From assembly GCA_026008535.1 (NCBI GenBank), contig BRKX01000004.1, forward strand, positions 55,932,501 to 55,996,500: 64,000 nt of DNA, in the 5' to 3' direction. The notes under the pieces are model-generated. The model had not been told where the DNA came from, ran no database searches, and worked only from the letters and a program-made list of their open reading frames with translations. This document shows, piece by piece, positions 45,854 to 57,684 of this stretch. Origin of the DNA: Perilla frutescens (lineage: Eukaryota; Streptophyta; Magnoliopsida; Lamiales; Lamiaceae). Within the stretch, counting starts at the first letter, position 1. Every line of letters begins with the position of its first letter. Made by a program: the position numbers and the translations under genes.

Positions 45854-48367
45854 TGTAAGAGTCCGGTCCCGAGAATAAGGACAGGGCTTTTGTGTATAAA
45901 AACAGTAGGAAAAAGGTAGTATAATTAGAAATCCATGGGGGTGTTTCTAAAATCGAACTAAGTTAGCGTCTCAAAAATCTAGGCAACTTAAATTTATGAC
46001 TTGGAAGAATTATCATTTTCAACGAATCAAGGAGTCAAAGGGTTTAGTCAAGTCGAAGGAATGCTTAGTCATAGGCCAATCAAAATTTAAATAGAATTCA
46101 ATGATTAGTAAGTAGAAATTTGACTCTTTAAATAAATAAAACCTCTTCATAGGTCACAACAGCTAAGACCCATCAATAGGTCAGAGACAAATAAAACAAG
46201 ATGTCACATTTATAGGATGAAACAAGAAATCAACTTAAGATTAACTAGAAGATAAGCGGAAACATGCTTGAACAGTAAAGCCCCTTCATAAGCGAACAAC
46301 AATTAAGCATGTAAAACTCATTCATAGGTCAACTGAAAATGAATAGATACCAAAATGCTCAACAAGTACGCCTTTTTAAATAGCTCGGAATCAATAAAGG
46401 AATAATTTGTATGTAAAAAAAAATACTTCGTCTTCTCAAATACTTTATTGATGTTTAGAAATCATAGCGTTTAAGACATGCTATTATCAAGAATCAAATC
46501 TCCTATATCAAGACTAATACTAACGTCAGAGTATTCAGCAGAAACATAGCGGAAGAAAATCATGTAACCAGATAGAGTAGCAATTCAGACAACCCTATAA
46601 GCAGCACATCACCAGCCTTAGCATCTCAACTTGAAAAATTTGAAAAAGAGGGTGTGAACACTCATGTACCCAGTGGGGTTTTACGAGAAAACTTCTTTAA
46701 TAAACTTTAGAAGTATCCAATTCATAACTAGCGGTATATAGAGAGCAAAACACAAAAGCCCTCTCCATATCCGCAAAAACCTGTTACTTCTTTTTCTGGT
46801 GCCCTTCCTGGCTCAAACCTGATGTCTACTGCACCCTGAGGCATGCCTTAGGATAAGAGATGGGCTACCTCAAATATCATCCTGAGTATGCGAGGGGGTT
46901 ACCCAGCAGTGACTCCCTTTAACCTTATCATAGATTCAACTTTAGTGACACGAAGGTCACAATATGATAATTATATGAAACTATTCTTTGAGCTCAATAA
47001 CCTGTTTAGCAATAATTGAATCATAACATTCAATATCAAAACTTTAACCTTGAATCCTTAATACTTAATCCTCAACATTAAATTCTCACATTCAATCCTT
47101 AATATCAAAGCCCCAATGCTAAATCATGCTAGCATAAAACATAACCTAGATTGAAACATCTAGATTGCATTCCTTAATAATATAGTCTTAAATCCTATAA
47201 GGGATACAATAATCAACCTAAAGACATCATTTATCTCAATAATCTTTCTCAACAATAATATCGATACAAAACTTAACTTATGATCATGATCGTTTATATC
47301 TCATATATATCAACTATAAGATATAATATCAAATCAATACATCATTTACTTAATCAAGTGCTCAAATAACAATTAATATAATCATGTCATAACTTTCTTC
47401 CTTTTTTTTCCTTTCTTTTCCTTGTACAGACACTAATCAGGCAGAGCATAAAATATTTTTTGGATATTTCGCATTGTCCTATCATGCTTCTAGAGTTTAC
47501 TAGCTCAAACCATATATTTGGTTTAGAATTACCCACCTCGATGACGAGCACGTGGTTGCACAATAACTTCAAAAAATATCTTCATTTATCCTGACAAGCT
47601 CTACGAGTCCTACAAGCGTTGATCTTTGACTCATAACAATCACTAAATTTTCGGGATTTAATCTACTATAAATGGAGCTATTATTTAATTTTATTCCTTT
47701 CAAAAATAGATTGTGTGACTCTAGAGACCTCAAATAAATTCGACACAGAAGGAAATAAATTCGAAAACACTATTCTTGATTTAATGGCACCAGCTGATTT
47801 GACATAAGCCTCTTTCCATAACTTGTCATTTTATTCAGCGGACCTCGAATGCACTTTTCACTTGCCCAAAAATTACGAAAATAATACGGGATACTTTTAT
47901 ATATACGAGAACTCAATACTGAGACTTTGAGAATTTTTCGATAACTCAAGCTTCCGGCACAAAAATAACCGTTCAATTTAAATAATCAAAATAATTCAAA
48001 ACTCGATACGAGATCAAGAAACTTGACAGGCTTATAGGAAATAATTTTTTGAACAACTTTTCAGAAGAAACTTTTTTGATTTAACAACTCGAAATAGGTG
48101 AAAACAGCCAAAAACCAAAATTAATCTGCGTCGGGATCTCAAATGACCTCGGATTAAAATTTTGAAAGTACCGGCACACTCCTTGGGTCAATACCTTTCA
48201 AACAAGACTAAAATTAGCTATATTCGAATTGAGATCGAAAAATTTTAATAGACGATTTTCGGATAAAACACACATAACATCGCGACTTACATCCGAAACA
48301 TCTTTATTTAAGCTCCACTTATTTTCTTTAATTTCCTAAATAAATTCTGAAATTCTGGAATTTTACA
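45854..48367 (-). mobile_element. Large solo LTR (gypsy, Tekay-like)
   Basis: 2514 bp with inverted ends TGTAAGAGTCC and GAATTTTACA (TGTAA/TTACA). Read minus, it opens TGTAAAATTCCAGAATTTCA, passes TAAGGATG-like and GGTATTGACCCAAGG words, and closes GGGACCGGACTCTTACA, the style of Tekay-type gypsy LTRs. Flanking 5-mers ATTTA and ATTAT lie in ATT-rich DNA and do not prove a TSD. It differs in base composition from the AT-rich CACTA around it. No internal gag-pol. Confidence 0.6.
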
Positions 48368-48728
48368 ATTATTATTATTATTATTATTATGTTAATGTTA
48401 AACTACGTCTCTAGTTGAAAGTAAAAGAAAAAGTAAAATTTTAGAATTAGATATTTTGAAAAAGAAAAATATAAAAAAATGAAATTTATTTTTAGATCTA
48501 TTGAATTTCTCTGTCGTTAATTACATGGCTAAAATTAAAAAAAAATGTAGCGGTGCCATCGTTAATTATTAAAAAATAAAAAAATAGATATTTAATGACG
48601 GATTTGTCTATCGTTAAGCTAGAGACAGAAAAATATGTCGTTAAAAGTCTCAACTTCAACCCGTTATTAGTTTATCGGCAATTTAACACCGGATTATATT
48701 CCATCAATAAAACCCGTTATTTGTAGTG

Positions 48729-50554
48729 TGCACAATTATTATTTTTTAAAAAAAAATTCTTCATTTTTTCTTCGATTTCAATTTATTGTCATTTAATTTG
48801 TTAACTTTACACTTTGTGTAGAGTTCATCGTACTCAATTAGAATTTATTTATTAATTAATTATTTAAAAAATTAAATACTAAAAAAATTAGCAAATTCTA
48901 TTTGAGTAGGACAAACACTGAATAACGAGTGTGAATTTAAATTAAAAAACAAAAATAAAATGAAGTTTAAGGAAGAAAAACTAAAGAGGAATAGATTGTG
49001 CGGTAAAGAATGCAGCAAGCAAATGCAATAGACGATTTAATACAGTTCGACTTTGTTGATGAGTCAAGTTGTAGTCGAAATAATTCTTCCATTAGAACGG
49101 TTGACCTTGAAAATAAAATTTGACAATTTTCATATATCAAAATTATACTAATACTTATCTAGTATATAGGATTGTTTGCAAAATATTTATAACCCAACAA
49201 TTATAGCATAATTTGTGTTGATTTAATTCATTAACTCGATCTCAGCAATCTCAAAGCTAAAGTATTAATATAGGGTCATTAATCGAGAAGATTTCCAACT
49301 AGCCTAAAATTATTCATTTCTTTGTCATGCAAGTTTATTCCAAGGCATATTATTAATTATTTTATTGATAAGACTCGTCTAATAATTAATTCGAAAAATC
49401 TATCCTAATTCAGCTTGAGACATCTAACCGACTTTCCTATTAAATATTGATGAAATTCAACTAAAAATCTTTCAATTACCAGATCATCTGGTACTAAATA
49501 GATCGCCCAATAAGGTCGATGTCCAACGAGACCCGTTGGCTAGGTAACATTAATTAATTTTCCATTCAAATAATACTGAGGGATTTTTGTTTGAGATTGT
49601 CTTGAGTTAAGATCACTGAGACGGTCAAAAATCTAAATCCAAACACCAACAAAATTATAAATGTGTCATTAAATATGAGGTTGAATTCGAATTTTGATTT
49701 GTAACAAGATTTCATACAAGTTTTTATCAATCTTGTGTGCGATTGTCTTATATGGTCAAAATCTGAATTCACATACCAACGAAGGTACATTAATCCGAAT
49801 TTTAACACGTAAAATGATTCTGTGAACCCTATTATATATGTTGGAGGCAAAGATGAATTGACAGTAAAAAAATGGTATATTAATTAATAGAATCTGAGAT
49901 TGATGTTGTAATGGACATTCACTAGACTCCATTTTTGTGTTGATTAAATTGGACAAATTAACTTTTTGTACTTTCATGGAACCTCACCTCGCATTTGACA
50001 AGAACTATCGCATATTGTAAGAAACAACATAGTCCAATTTCAAAACTACACAAAGATTACAACTTTTGTCCCATACCATTTCTTTTCAACTATTAATTAT
50101 TTGAACCCCACCATGTAAATTTTACCCAAATTTGTCCAATATGGCTAGCAACCCATTCCCTATTTTCGCATATAATTTCATTCAACCAAACTATTTAATT
50201 CGTCTTCTTCTTTGTAAATTTCCTAGTTTTATAAAAGTATTTTCACTAAGTTTTTTTTTTAAATAAAAAGTATTTACATACTTGGTCAAAAGAAGAAAAT
50301 GAGCATACATTGACGGGAAAGAGAATTGAAAGAGGAAAGAATATTGAATTGATTTTATGAATCCTCTTGTTTTTTTAAAAAACAAATATACGAATCTTGT
50401 TACTAAAGAGATATTATATTTCATGAGGAGAAAAAAAAAATTGCAGTCGCTAGTGCGGATAAGCTTGGGTAATTATAGTTGAACACTAATTCACAAATCA
50501 TACTAGCGAAATAAACTACACTAAGTCAACCTTGTATATTAGGGGTTTGAATTT
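48729..50554. other. Intergenic
   Basis: 48760-48970 resembles the family-A core (TTCATCGTACTCAATTAGAA, AATTAAATACTAAAAAAATT), degraded. 49020-49560 is unique-looking non-coding DNA. No gene or RNA supported. Confidence 0.4.
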
Positions 50555-50940
50555 TCACGTTACACTTTTTCGTATTTCACTCCGTGTTTCATTATTAAAT
50601 TTATGATTTTAAAAATATTTATTATAAAATAAAAATTAATTATAACATAAATAATCATAGTCAACATTTATCAACACAAAAAATGAATTTAAAAATTATA
50701 AAGCATAATTTTGAAAAAAATTAACTATAATATTGAATTATTAATTGAAAATAAAAAATTAAATACTAAAAAATAATTATAAATCCGGATTGGGTGGGAT
50801 GAACCATAAAAACAATTATAAAATTAAACTAAATCACAAAAAAAATTGAAAAAATAAATACAAGAAAAACTCATAATTTGAAATTTTAATACGGAGAGTA
50901 ACACAGAGAATGCAACAGGAAATTTCATGTGGTATAATAG
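50555..50940. repeat. Family-A MITE copy
   Basis: About 385 bp parallel to 41690-42030: CATAGTCAACATTTATCAAC, AATTAAATACTAAAAAATAA, TTATAAATCCGGATTGGGTG, AAATTAAACTAAATCACAAA. The telobox-like word is mutated (AAATCCGGATT). Confidence 0.6.
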
Positions 50941-50984
50941 ACTCCACTTGGAACCATATAAAAAAATGAAATTTGTAAATTCAA

Positions 50985-51310
50985 AATATGAGAGATGAGT
51001 AATCTATCAATTCAGACTTAAAAATGAAAATTATTAATTTAGGACCTGAAAGATAAAAATTAACAATATAGCACCTCAAAAATCATGTATTTCAGTTTCT
51101 TTCAAATTTTTAATATTTTTTTATTAACTTTAATTGATAATTAATAAATGATTTGTCATTGAAAATGAATATAAAAAATAAAATTAAAAGGAGTCGAAAT
51201 ATATAATTTTGGTATTATTTATTGAAAATTTTAATATTTTAAGTCTTAAATTTATGGTTTTCATTTTTCGGGTCATGCATTGATAAATTACTTATATTTC
51301 ATGTCTTATA
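50985..51310. repeat. Foldback MITE, family B, copy 2
   Basis: Reverse-complement match of 15270-15600: GATGAGTAATCTATCAATTC, AGCACCTCAAAAATCATGTA, TTGTCATTGAAAATGAATAT. Confidence 0.5.
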
Positions 51311-52218
51311 TTAACAACTCTCCACAATATTTTTTTTTATTGGTAAGAAAAGTTGTTTATAAAGCCGTAAATAACTGTACAAGTATCTGTTAAATATAAA
51401 ACCTTAGACAAGCCCCCAATGGGATAACAACTGTACTGAAACTAGTTCGGACAGCGGGGGTACCGAGTGGGGTAGAAGCCTTTTAGGCCAACACAACTTA
51501 CACCTAATCCAATCAAGTGTATCGAGTAAGCAAGGTAGAACATAATTCGTGAGATAATAGAACGAAAAATACTTTCACTATCTAGGATAGGTAGACCGAA
51601 AAATAAAAACTCGCACGATCTAGAATAAGTAGAGTGTACAATACAACAAAACAAGTGCATTCCCCTGACTACAACGACAATTGTAACATAAATAGATTAA
51701 TTCATTATATTACAAAAGTTTTGATAGGTTAATTACATTTTATAACCTAAACTTTTAACGAAATTTTGAAAATATCTTAAATCTCTAAGAAATTACACCA
51801 ATATTATTTGAATTTTGAAAATTGTAACAATTTTTTTATTAAAATAATAATCAAAATTCTGAGAATGAAGAATGACGTCATTTTTATAGGTGGAAAAAAA
51901 AAACTAATGCCTCATTTTTCTAATTTGAATTGCATTTCATTGAAATATGGACACGTCACTTTTCAATCGTCGAATTTTAACTCACATCCTAAATTTATTA
52001 TAATTTTCAAAGTTTAGGGAGTCGAACGTAATTACATAATATTTTTAAAATTTGGCAAAAAATTTAAGGCGTAACTAAAACCAAATTCTGATTTTGATAA
52101 AAAAAAAAAAAAAAATCCAAAATTTGATAGTCATGAGATGTGAAAAAATAAATTATAATCGTAACGTCTACAAAGATGGAGAAGGGGTACAGATGGCTAC
52201 ACCTACACTCATTAGGGA
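51311..52218. other. Intergenic upstream of TOL
   Basis: 51340-51700 is less AT-rich and of unknown origin (GACAAGCCCCCAATGGGATA). The rest is AT-rich. No gene seen. Confidence 0.4.
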
Positions 52219-52238
52219 AGAGAGAGAGAGAGAGAGAG
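52219..52238 (+). repeat. (GA)n tract in TOL upstream region
   Basis: Ten AG dinucleotides, about 390 bp before the TOL ATG. GA/CT tracts are common in plant promoters and leaders. Confidence 0.7.
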
Positions 52239-52625
52239 TAGGAGCAGTGTGTTTGGCGGAACACAAGAGCGCGTAGGAGCGACGCTTCTGCAAAAAATAT
52301 AAGGTGATTAACATGGAATTCCGAAAGAGATAAAAACAAATTTCTAAATTAATAGCCATATAAAAGTTGCTCCAAAAGGAACAAAAACCCAAACGCAAAG
52401 AGAGAGAAATCCAATTATAAAAGCTTTGTTTTTTTTTTTATTTCTTTATTGTTTTTGAGCAGGGACACCAGCAGAAAAAAGAAAACAAAAGAAAATTCTT
52501 TTACAAAATTGCAGAGGCACAATAGTCAAACTAACCCACAAAAATTCCTGGGTTTTCTTTCTTTCTGATTATTCTTCTTCGCAAGCATAAAACAGAAGGG
52601 CTTTCGCCAAAATTAAGGAAAAAAG

Positions 52626-55600
52626 ATGATTTCATCAATGGCGGCCATCTCTTCGTCTTCTTCGGCTACTGTCAGAGTTGAGAAAGCGACGAGCGAGTTC
52701 TTGATCGGCCCAGATTGGACGCTCAATATGGAAATTTGCGATGTCATTAATTCCAACCAGATGTATGTTTTTTTGTCTGTCTGTACGAGAATACATGTGA
52801 TTTTTAAAAAAAAAAAATTGGGTTTTTTTTTTCATGCAAAGTTGACTTCTTTATCTTGGGCTATCTGGTTTGGTGGAGAAAAGGTTGGATTTTTTTGGGG
52901 TTTGTGGTGTGCTTTGTTTATGGAAGGCTTCTTTTTTATTTTGTGGACATGTTGATTACTGTTTTTTTGGGGGGTTCAATTGCTCTGTTTTTGGGTTGAA
53001 AATTTGAAAAATTGTCTGTTTTTGTTGTTCTCTTTGGAGTCTTTGTTTGGAATTGGGTGTATCAAACAAATTTATTAATTTTGAGTTATATTCAAACTAT
53101 GAGCTGATGGAATTCAAAAGGATAAAATAAGAAGATAATTGTCTTATCTTTTCAAAAAAGAAATTGATATGTATCTGGGCTGTGAATCTGTGATGGGGGG
53201 TTTGGTATTTTCTGATTTAATTTATAGTTACATGTATAGTTGTCTCTCTTGTTTTGGGGTATATGTATTTGGAATTATATTCAAGCAGCAATTTTGATGG
53301 TGGAATTTGTTCAGGCTTGCAAAAGATGTTGTGAAAGCTGTGAAGAAACGGTTGCAGCACAAGAACCCCAAAGTTCAATTACTTGCTTTAACGGTATTAT
53401 AAGACAAATTGCTTCATTGTCAATCATTTTCGGGTTGTTAAAAAACTTCATTTGTAACTTTTACTGATGTATCATCTTCGTTTGAGGCGGGATTGTTTAA
53501 TGTTTTTCCCGTGTCTTCTTATAGCTTCTGGAGACGATGGTCAAGAACTGTGGTGATTATGTGCATTTTCAGATTGTAGAGAAGAATATACTCCAGGAGA
53601 TGGTCAAGATTGTAAAGAAAAAGGCAAGTTTCTATGGATTAGTCTGAAGATACTAACATAGTTTGTGTTTTTTTTTCCTGCTTGAATTGTAGTAGGATTG
53701 GGTCGGCATTGAATGAGTGCTCGTTGCCTCATTTGGATGGAGTAGTTATCCTTTCGTGAATGCTTCATAATAGTTAAATACTTATGGACTACTACTGCTC
53801 TGCAACTGCATAAACTATGAGAAAGTTCTACTTCTATGTTTATTGACACTATCTCATTTATTTATTTTGATACTGTGCAAATATTTGTGTACGAGTAGAA
53901 TGAGTTTGCTCGAATATATGATGTTTGTAGGGTTCTAAGATCTTCCTTGTAGTTCAAGAGGTTGATGTGAATATCTTGCTGAACTAAGCTGGATTTTTGG
54001 CTGATGCCACTGATAATTAACTGAGTCCCTCTCATCTCAATAAATATCGTCTCGAACTTATGAGGCTCGTATGAAATATTTTTCCTCTTGTCGATCCTAG
54101 ATTGCAAGCTTCATATTGTCATGTATATTTGTCAACGAGAATATTCCCCCCCAGTCTGATAGGGTTATTCTTCAATACTTTTTCAGACAGATATGCATGT
54201 GAGGGATAAAGTTTTGACCCTAATTGGCTCCTGGCACGAGGCATTTGGTGGATCCGGAGGAAGATATCCTCAGTATCATATGGCTTACGAGGATCTCAGG
54301 GTAAATACTTCTATTCCACTTCTGTGTAACGTTTATGATGTCAAGCCTGTAAAAATGGTTTTGCTGTTAGCTTTTTAGAACTATTCAGTTGGGTGCATGA
54401 GCTTACAAATGATCTATTCGGTATATCTCTCTCCACAATGCTCGTATATGCTCGTTCATTAGTAGTTCCTTAAAATTTTACGGGTTGCTGGAAAAGGTTG
54501 TGAAGTGCCGACATGCTGGGAATTATTGCTTCCTTGGGAATGGAGGAAGGTTTATCAGAAGGATTAATTTAGTAACTGCTGTAATTTTTTCTATGGCAGC
54601 GCTTAGGCGTACAATTTCCTCAACGTCCACCTGATTCAGCTCCAATATTTACTCCACCTGCGACACATGCAGTAGCAAGACCTCCTCAGCCAGGTTATGG
54701 AATGCCGAGTAGTTCTACTACAAGGCTTGATGAAGCCATGGCAGCAGATGATAATCTAAGGTTTAGATTAGACCTAAGTCATTAGCTAACTGTGGTTAAT
54801 TTGTTTATGCACTTGGTTGGTTTCCCAGCCATGTTTTTTGACATATCAACCAGTTTTCATTAACTTCACTACAATGGTTTTATTCTTGTAGCTTATCAAG
54901 CCTAAGCTCCATGCGCAATGTTCTTGAGCTTTTGACTGATATGTTGCGTGCCGTTGATCCAACCAATAGCTCGGTATTTTCACCTTCATACCTGCCACAT
55001 TGTGACTAGAAATATGATCAAGATGTGTCCTAAATATTATTCTTTGCCCTTTCAGGCTGTTAAAGATGAAATAATAGTTGACCTTGTCGAGCAATGCCGT
55101 GTAAATCAGAGAAAGTTGATGCAGTTGTTGGGGACAACGGGGTTAGTATTTCTTAGAAGTTAGATCATTATGTAATTTCCTCGATTTATTTTGTTTTATT
55201 TTTCGCTGAGGTGAAATCGTATAACCTTGATCCCTTTTCTTTGACAGAGACGAAGAGCTTCTTTTTCAGGGTCTAGAACTAAACGATAACTTACAGAGTG
55301 TTCTCGCGAAACATGACGCAATAGCTTCTGGTTCCCCACTACCACCTGAGTTGACTCTTCCTACCCCGCACGCAGCTTCTGAGAAACATGAATCTGATCG
55401 CAGATCTGCTGAAATGAGCACGCCAGCTGCAACATCTAACGGAACCCCAACCCCCACTGCACAAGCATTTCCTGCTCACACTGGCGTGGTTGACGAAGAG
55501 GATGATGAAGAAGATGACTTTGCACAGCTAGCTCGAAGGTCTTCTTTTATTTATAAAACTTCTGGCATTCTCTTATCACAAATCACAGTTTTTATAGGTT

Positions 55601-56551
55601 ATTACAGCTGATTGTGGTCCTAATGTTGAAATGAATGCCTGCAGACATTCAAAAGCTCGGAGTGACGTTTCTCAAAACACGTCTGCAGAAAAAAGTGACG
55701 TGCTGTCGTCAGAAGCTCCCTCGAGCCCTACTATGAGCAATGCACTAGTTCCCATTGATGCGCCTGCATCCGTGGAAACAAAAGATCAGAACATCATCGA
55801 GCTCCTGAGCATCGTCTTATCCACAGGTGCATCGACTGAGCAAACTTCTCAGAATTCTCCGGTGCACCCACCAAACCATATGCCTTCGACTAGCCCGGGT
55901 ATTACATTTTCTTCCGAGGCTTATCCTGGTAGCAACGGATTTGCTGTCAACAATTATGTCGCCCCGTGGGCTCAGCCTCAACCTCAGCCTCAGCCTCAGC
56001 CTCAGCAACAACCACAGGTTCACCCTTATCAACAACCTCAGCCTTATGCTCAACCCCAATCTTCGTACCAACCGCAACCGACGTCTCTACCACAAAATGC
56101 ACCTCCGAATCAATTTCAGCCTCAACCACCAGTGAATCATCAGCCTGAGCAGCAGCAGCCACAATATCAACAGCAATATCAGTATACGACCCAACCATCA
56201 CCGTCACCATCACCATCACCTCAGAATCCACAATATGCATACCCTCCTCCACCTTGGGCCGCCACTCCCGGTTATTTTACCAGCAATCAGAATTCTATGT
56301 CCAGACCGACATACACACACTCCTCGACTCCTAGACCCAATGGAGTTACGCGATATGATTATGCTAACGGAGAGGTACAGGCATCTTCTGCTGCGGTGAA
56401 TGCTGGACAGAAGCCCTTTGTCCCATCATATAGATTGTTTGAAGATCTTGATGTATTTGGCAATGCAGATGGAAGATTCAGACCGACGAGTAACGCAACA
56501 CCTAGCTTGTCAGGATCTACCAGCCAAAATATGGTTGGAGGGAGGAAGTGA
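52626..56551 (+). CDS. TOL: TOM1-LIKE (TOL) protein, VHS and GAT domains
   Basis: Nine exons: 52626-52762, 53315-53393, 53525-53623, 54187-54300, 54600-54760, 54892-54973, 55056-55141, 55248-55538, 55645-56551; predicted product 651 residues. TOL proteins are plant ESCRT-0 substitutes that bind ubiquitinated cargo at the plasma membrane and early endosome and pass it towards vacuolar degradation. VHS domain about residues 13-155 (VEKATSEFLIGPDWTLNMEI; KNPKVQLLALTLLETMVKNCG; EAFGGSGGRYPQY). GAT domain about 185-285 (LELLTDMLRAVDP; VKDEIIVDLVEQCRVNQRKL; ELLFQGLELNDNL). Next comes an acidic DEEDDEEDDFAQLARR motif (about 335-349) and a low-complexity Pro/Gln-rich tail with PQ repeats (exon 9). 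Intron 3 uses a GC donor (AAG|GCAAGT); all others are GT-AG. A second in-frame ATG is 12 bases downstream of the start. Which of the nine Arabidopsis TOLs it matches is not decided. Confidence 0.95.
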
Positions 56552-57211
56552 TATATCATTATCAGTAGACTGTTAACTTGGTGTATATCCCTCCCTCTTG
56601 GATTATTTATTCGTCGTTTTTTCGGAAGAAGAGTGATTGTAGGTGGTGTAAGTATTAGATTGTTGGAATAACACTTATTGCACCCTAGTCTCGAGTCAAA
56701 ATAAGTGTATGTGCTTGTTCTTCCTATTTTTTATTTAAGATTGAAATGCAGAATTATGAATAATTGCTTCTGGTTGCTGCTTATTTTCAAGAATTTGGAT
56801 ATTAATAGCAACAAATGTCTACAGAGATCTATTTCAAACACAGAAGATTTCTACTGTTATCCTGTTTGCTAACAACAAAAGACAAACAAACTAATACTAT
56901 AAAAGCAAAACATTTGTCTAAACAAATTCCTCCACTCCACTCATCTCGTTGGAGAAATAAGTACATCAACCAGGTGTAATTCACATTTTCGTTGCACCAT
57001 TGCCAGAAAACATCAGACGAAAGGTGAAACTTGAAAATCGAACAGCAAAAGGAGCGTCTTCAAAACTAATAACCACCACGACGACTCAACGTACCAGTAA
57101 AGCATCGATAAACTTACAGTTAACACACCATAGATGCACTCGTTGCTAGGTATGTTGCAATTAGTACACAGCTTATCCAAAAAAAATCACGAAGAGAATT
57201 GCCATTTAGCA

Positions 57212-57246
<35 letters not shown>

Positions 57247-57684
57247 TTAACAATTAAACTATATTAGTCAGAAACCATTTCAACTATACAAATTGAACGA
57301 AGTTGCTGCAGCTGTAGAAGAGTACGAAAAGGTGAAGAAAGAAGAAAGGCAAAAGAGAATGAGGGGGGGTAAGAGAAGCACACTAAAGAAATACAGAACA
57401 AATTGAAGATAAAACTGAAAAAAAAATGGCATATTTACACCTTTCTTGACCTATAAACAGAAGATTATTTGCCAAAGCCTCCATCGAATCGGCCGATTCT
57501 TCCCTTGCCCAGAGTTGATCCAAATGAGGAGGCTTAATTAATATATTTTACACCTTCAACAGCGAGCTGAGCTGAGCTGCACCTTCGAAAAGAGAGACTG
57601 ACTGGGCGGCGTTTTCAATTAAGTGCTGATCGATCAAACACGGGCAATGTAATTGTTGAACTCCAATTTTGAAGTGCAACTACT
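56552..57684. other. Convergent intergenic region, TOL and RAPTOR 3' ends
   Basis: Holds both 3' UTRs. TOL side: TGTAAGTATTAGATTGTTGGAATAACACTT and AT-rich sequence to about 56770. RAPTOR side (minus) runs from 57684 leftwards. (GA)n lies at 57217-57242. No other gene seen. Confidence 0.6.

Larger units (their letters stand above)
44379..48728. mobile_element. Degraded non-autonomous CACTA, interrupted
   Basis: Left end CACTACAAAAAAAATCAAG with AGCGACAGAA inside; right end TTATTTGTAGTG with weakened subterminal words (CGTCGTTAAAAG, GACGGATTTG, CTGTCGTTAATT). Flanking triplets are TGT and TGC, one mismatch. No transposase frame. The body is split by a 2.5-kb solo LTR (45854-48367); without it the element is about 1.8 kb. 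Confidence 0.7.
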
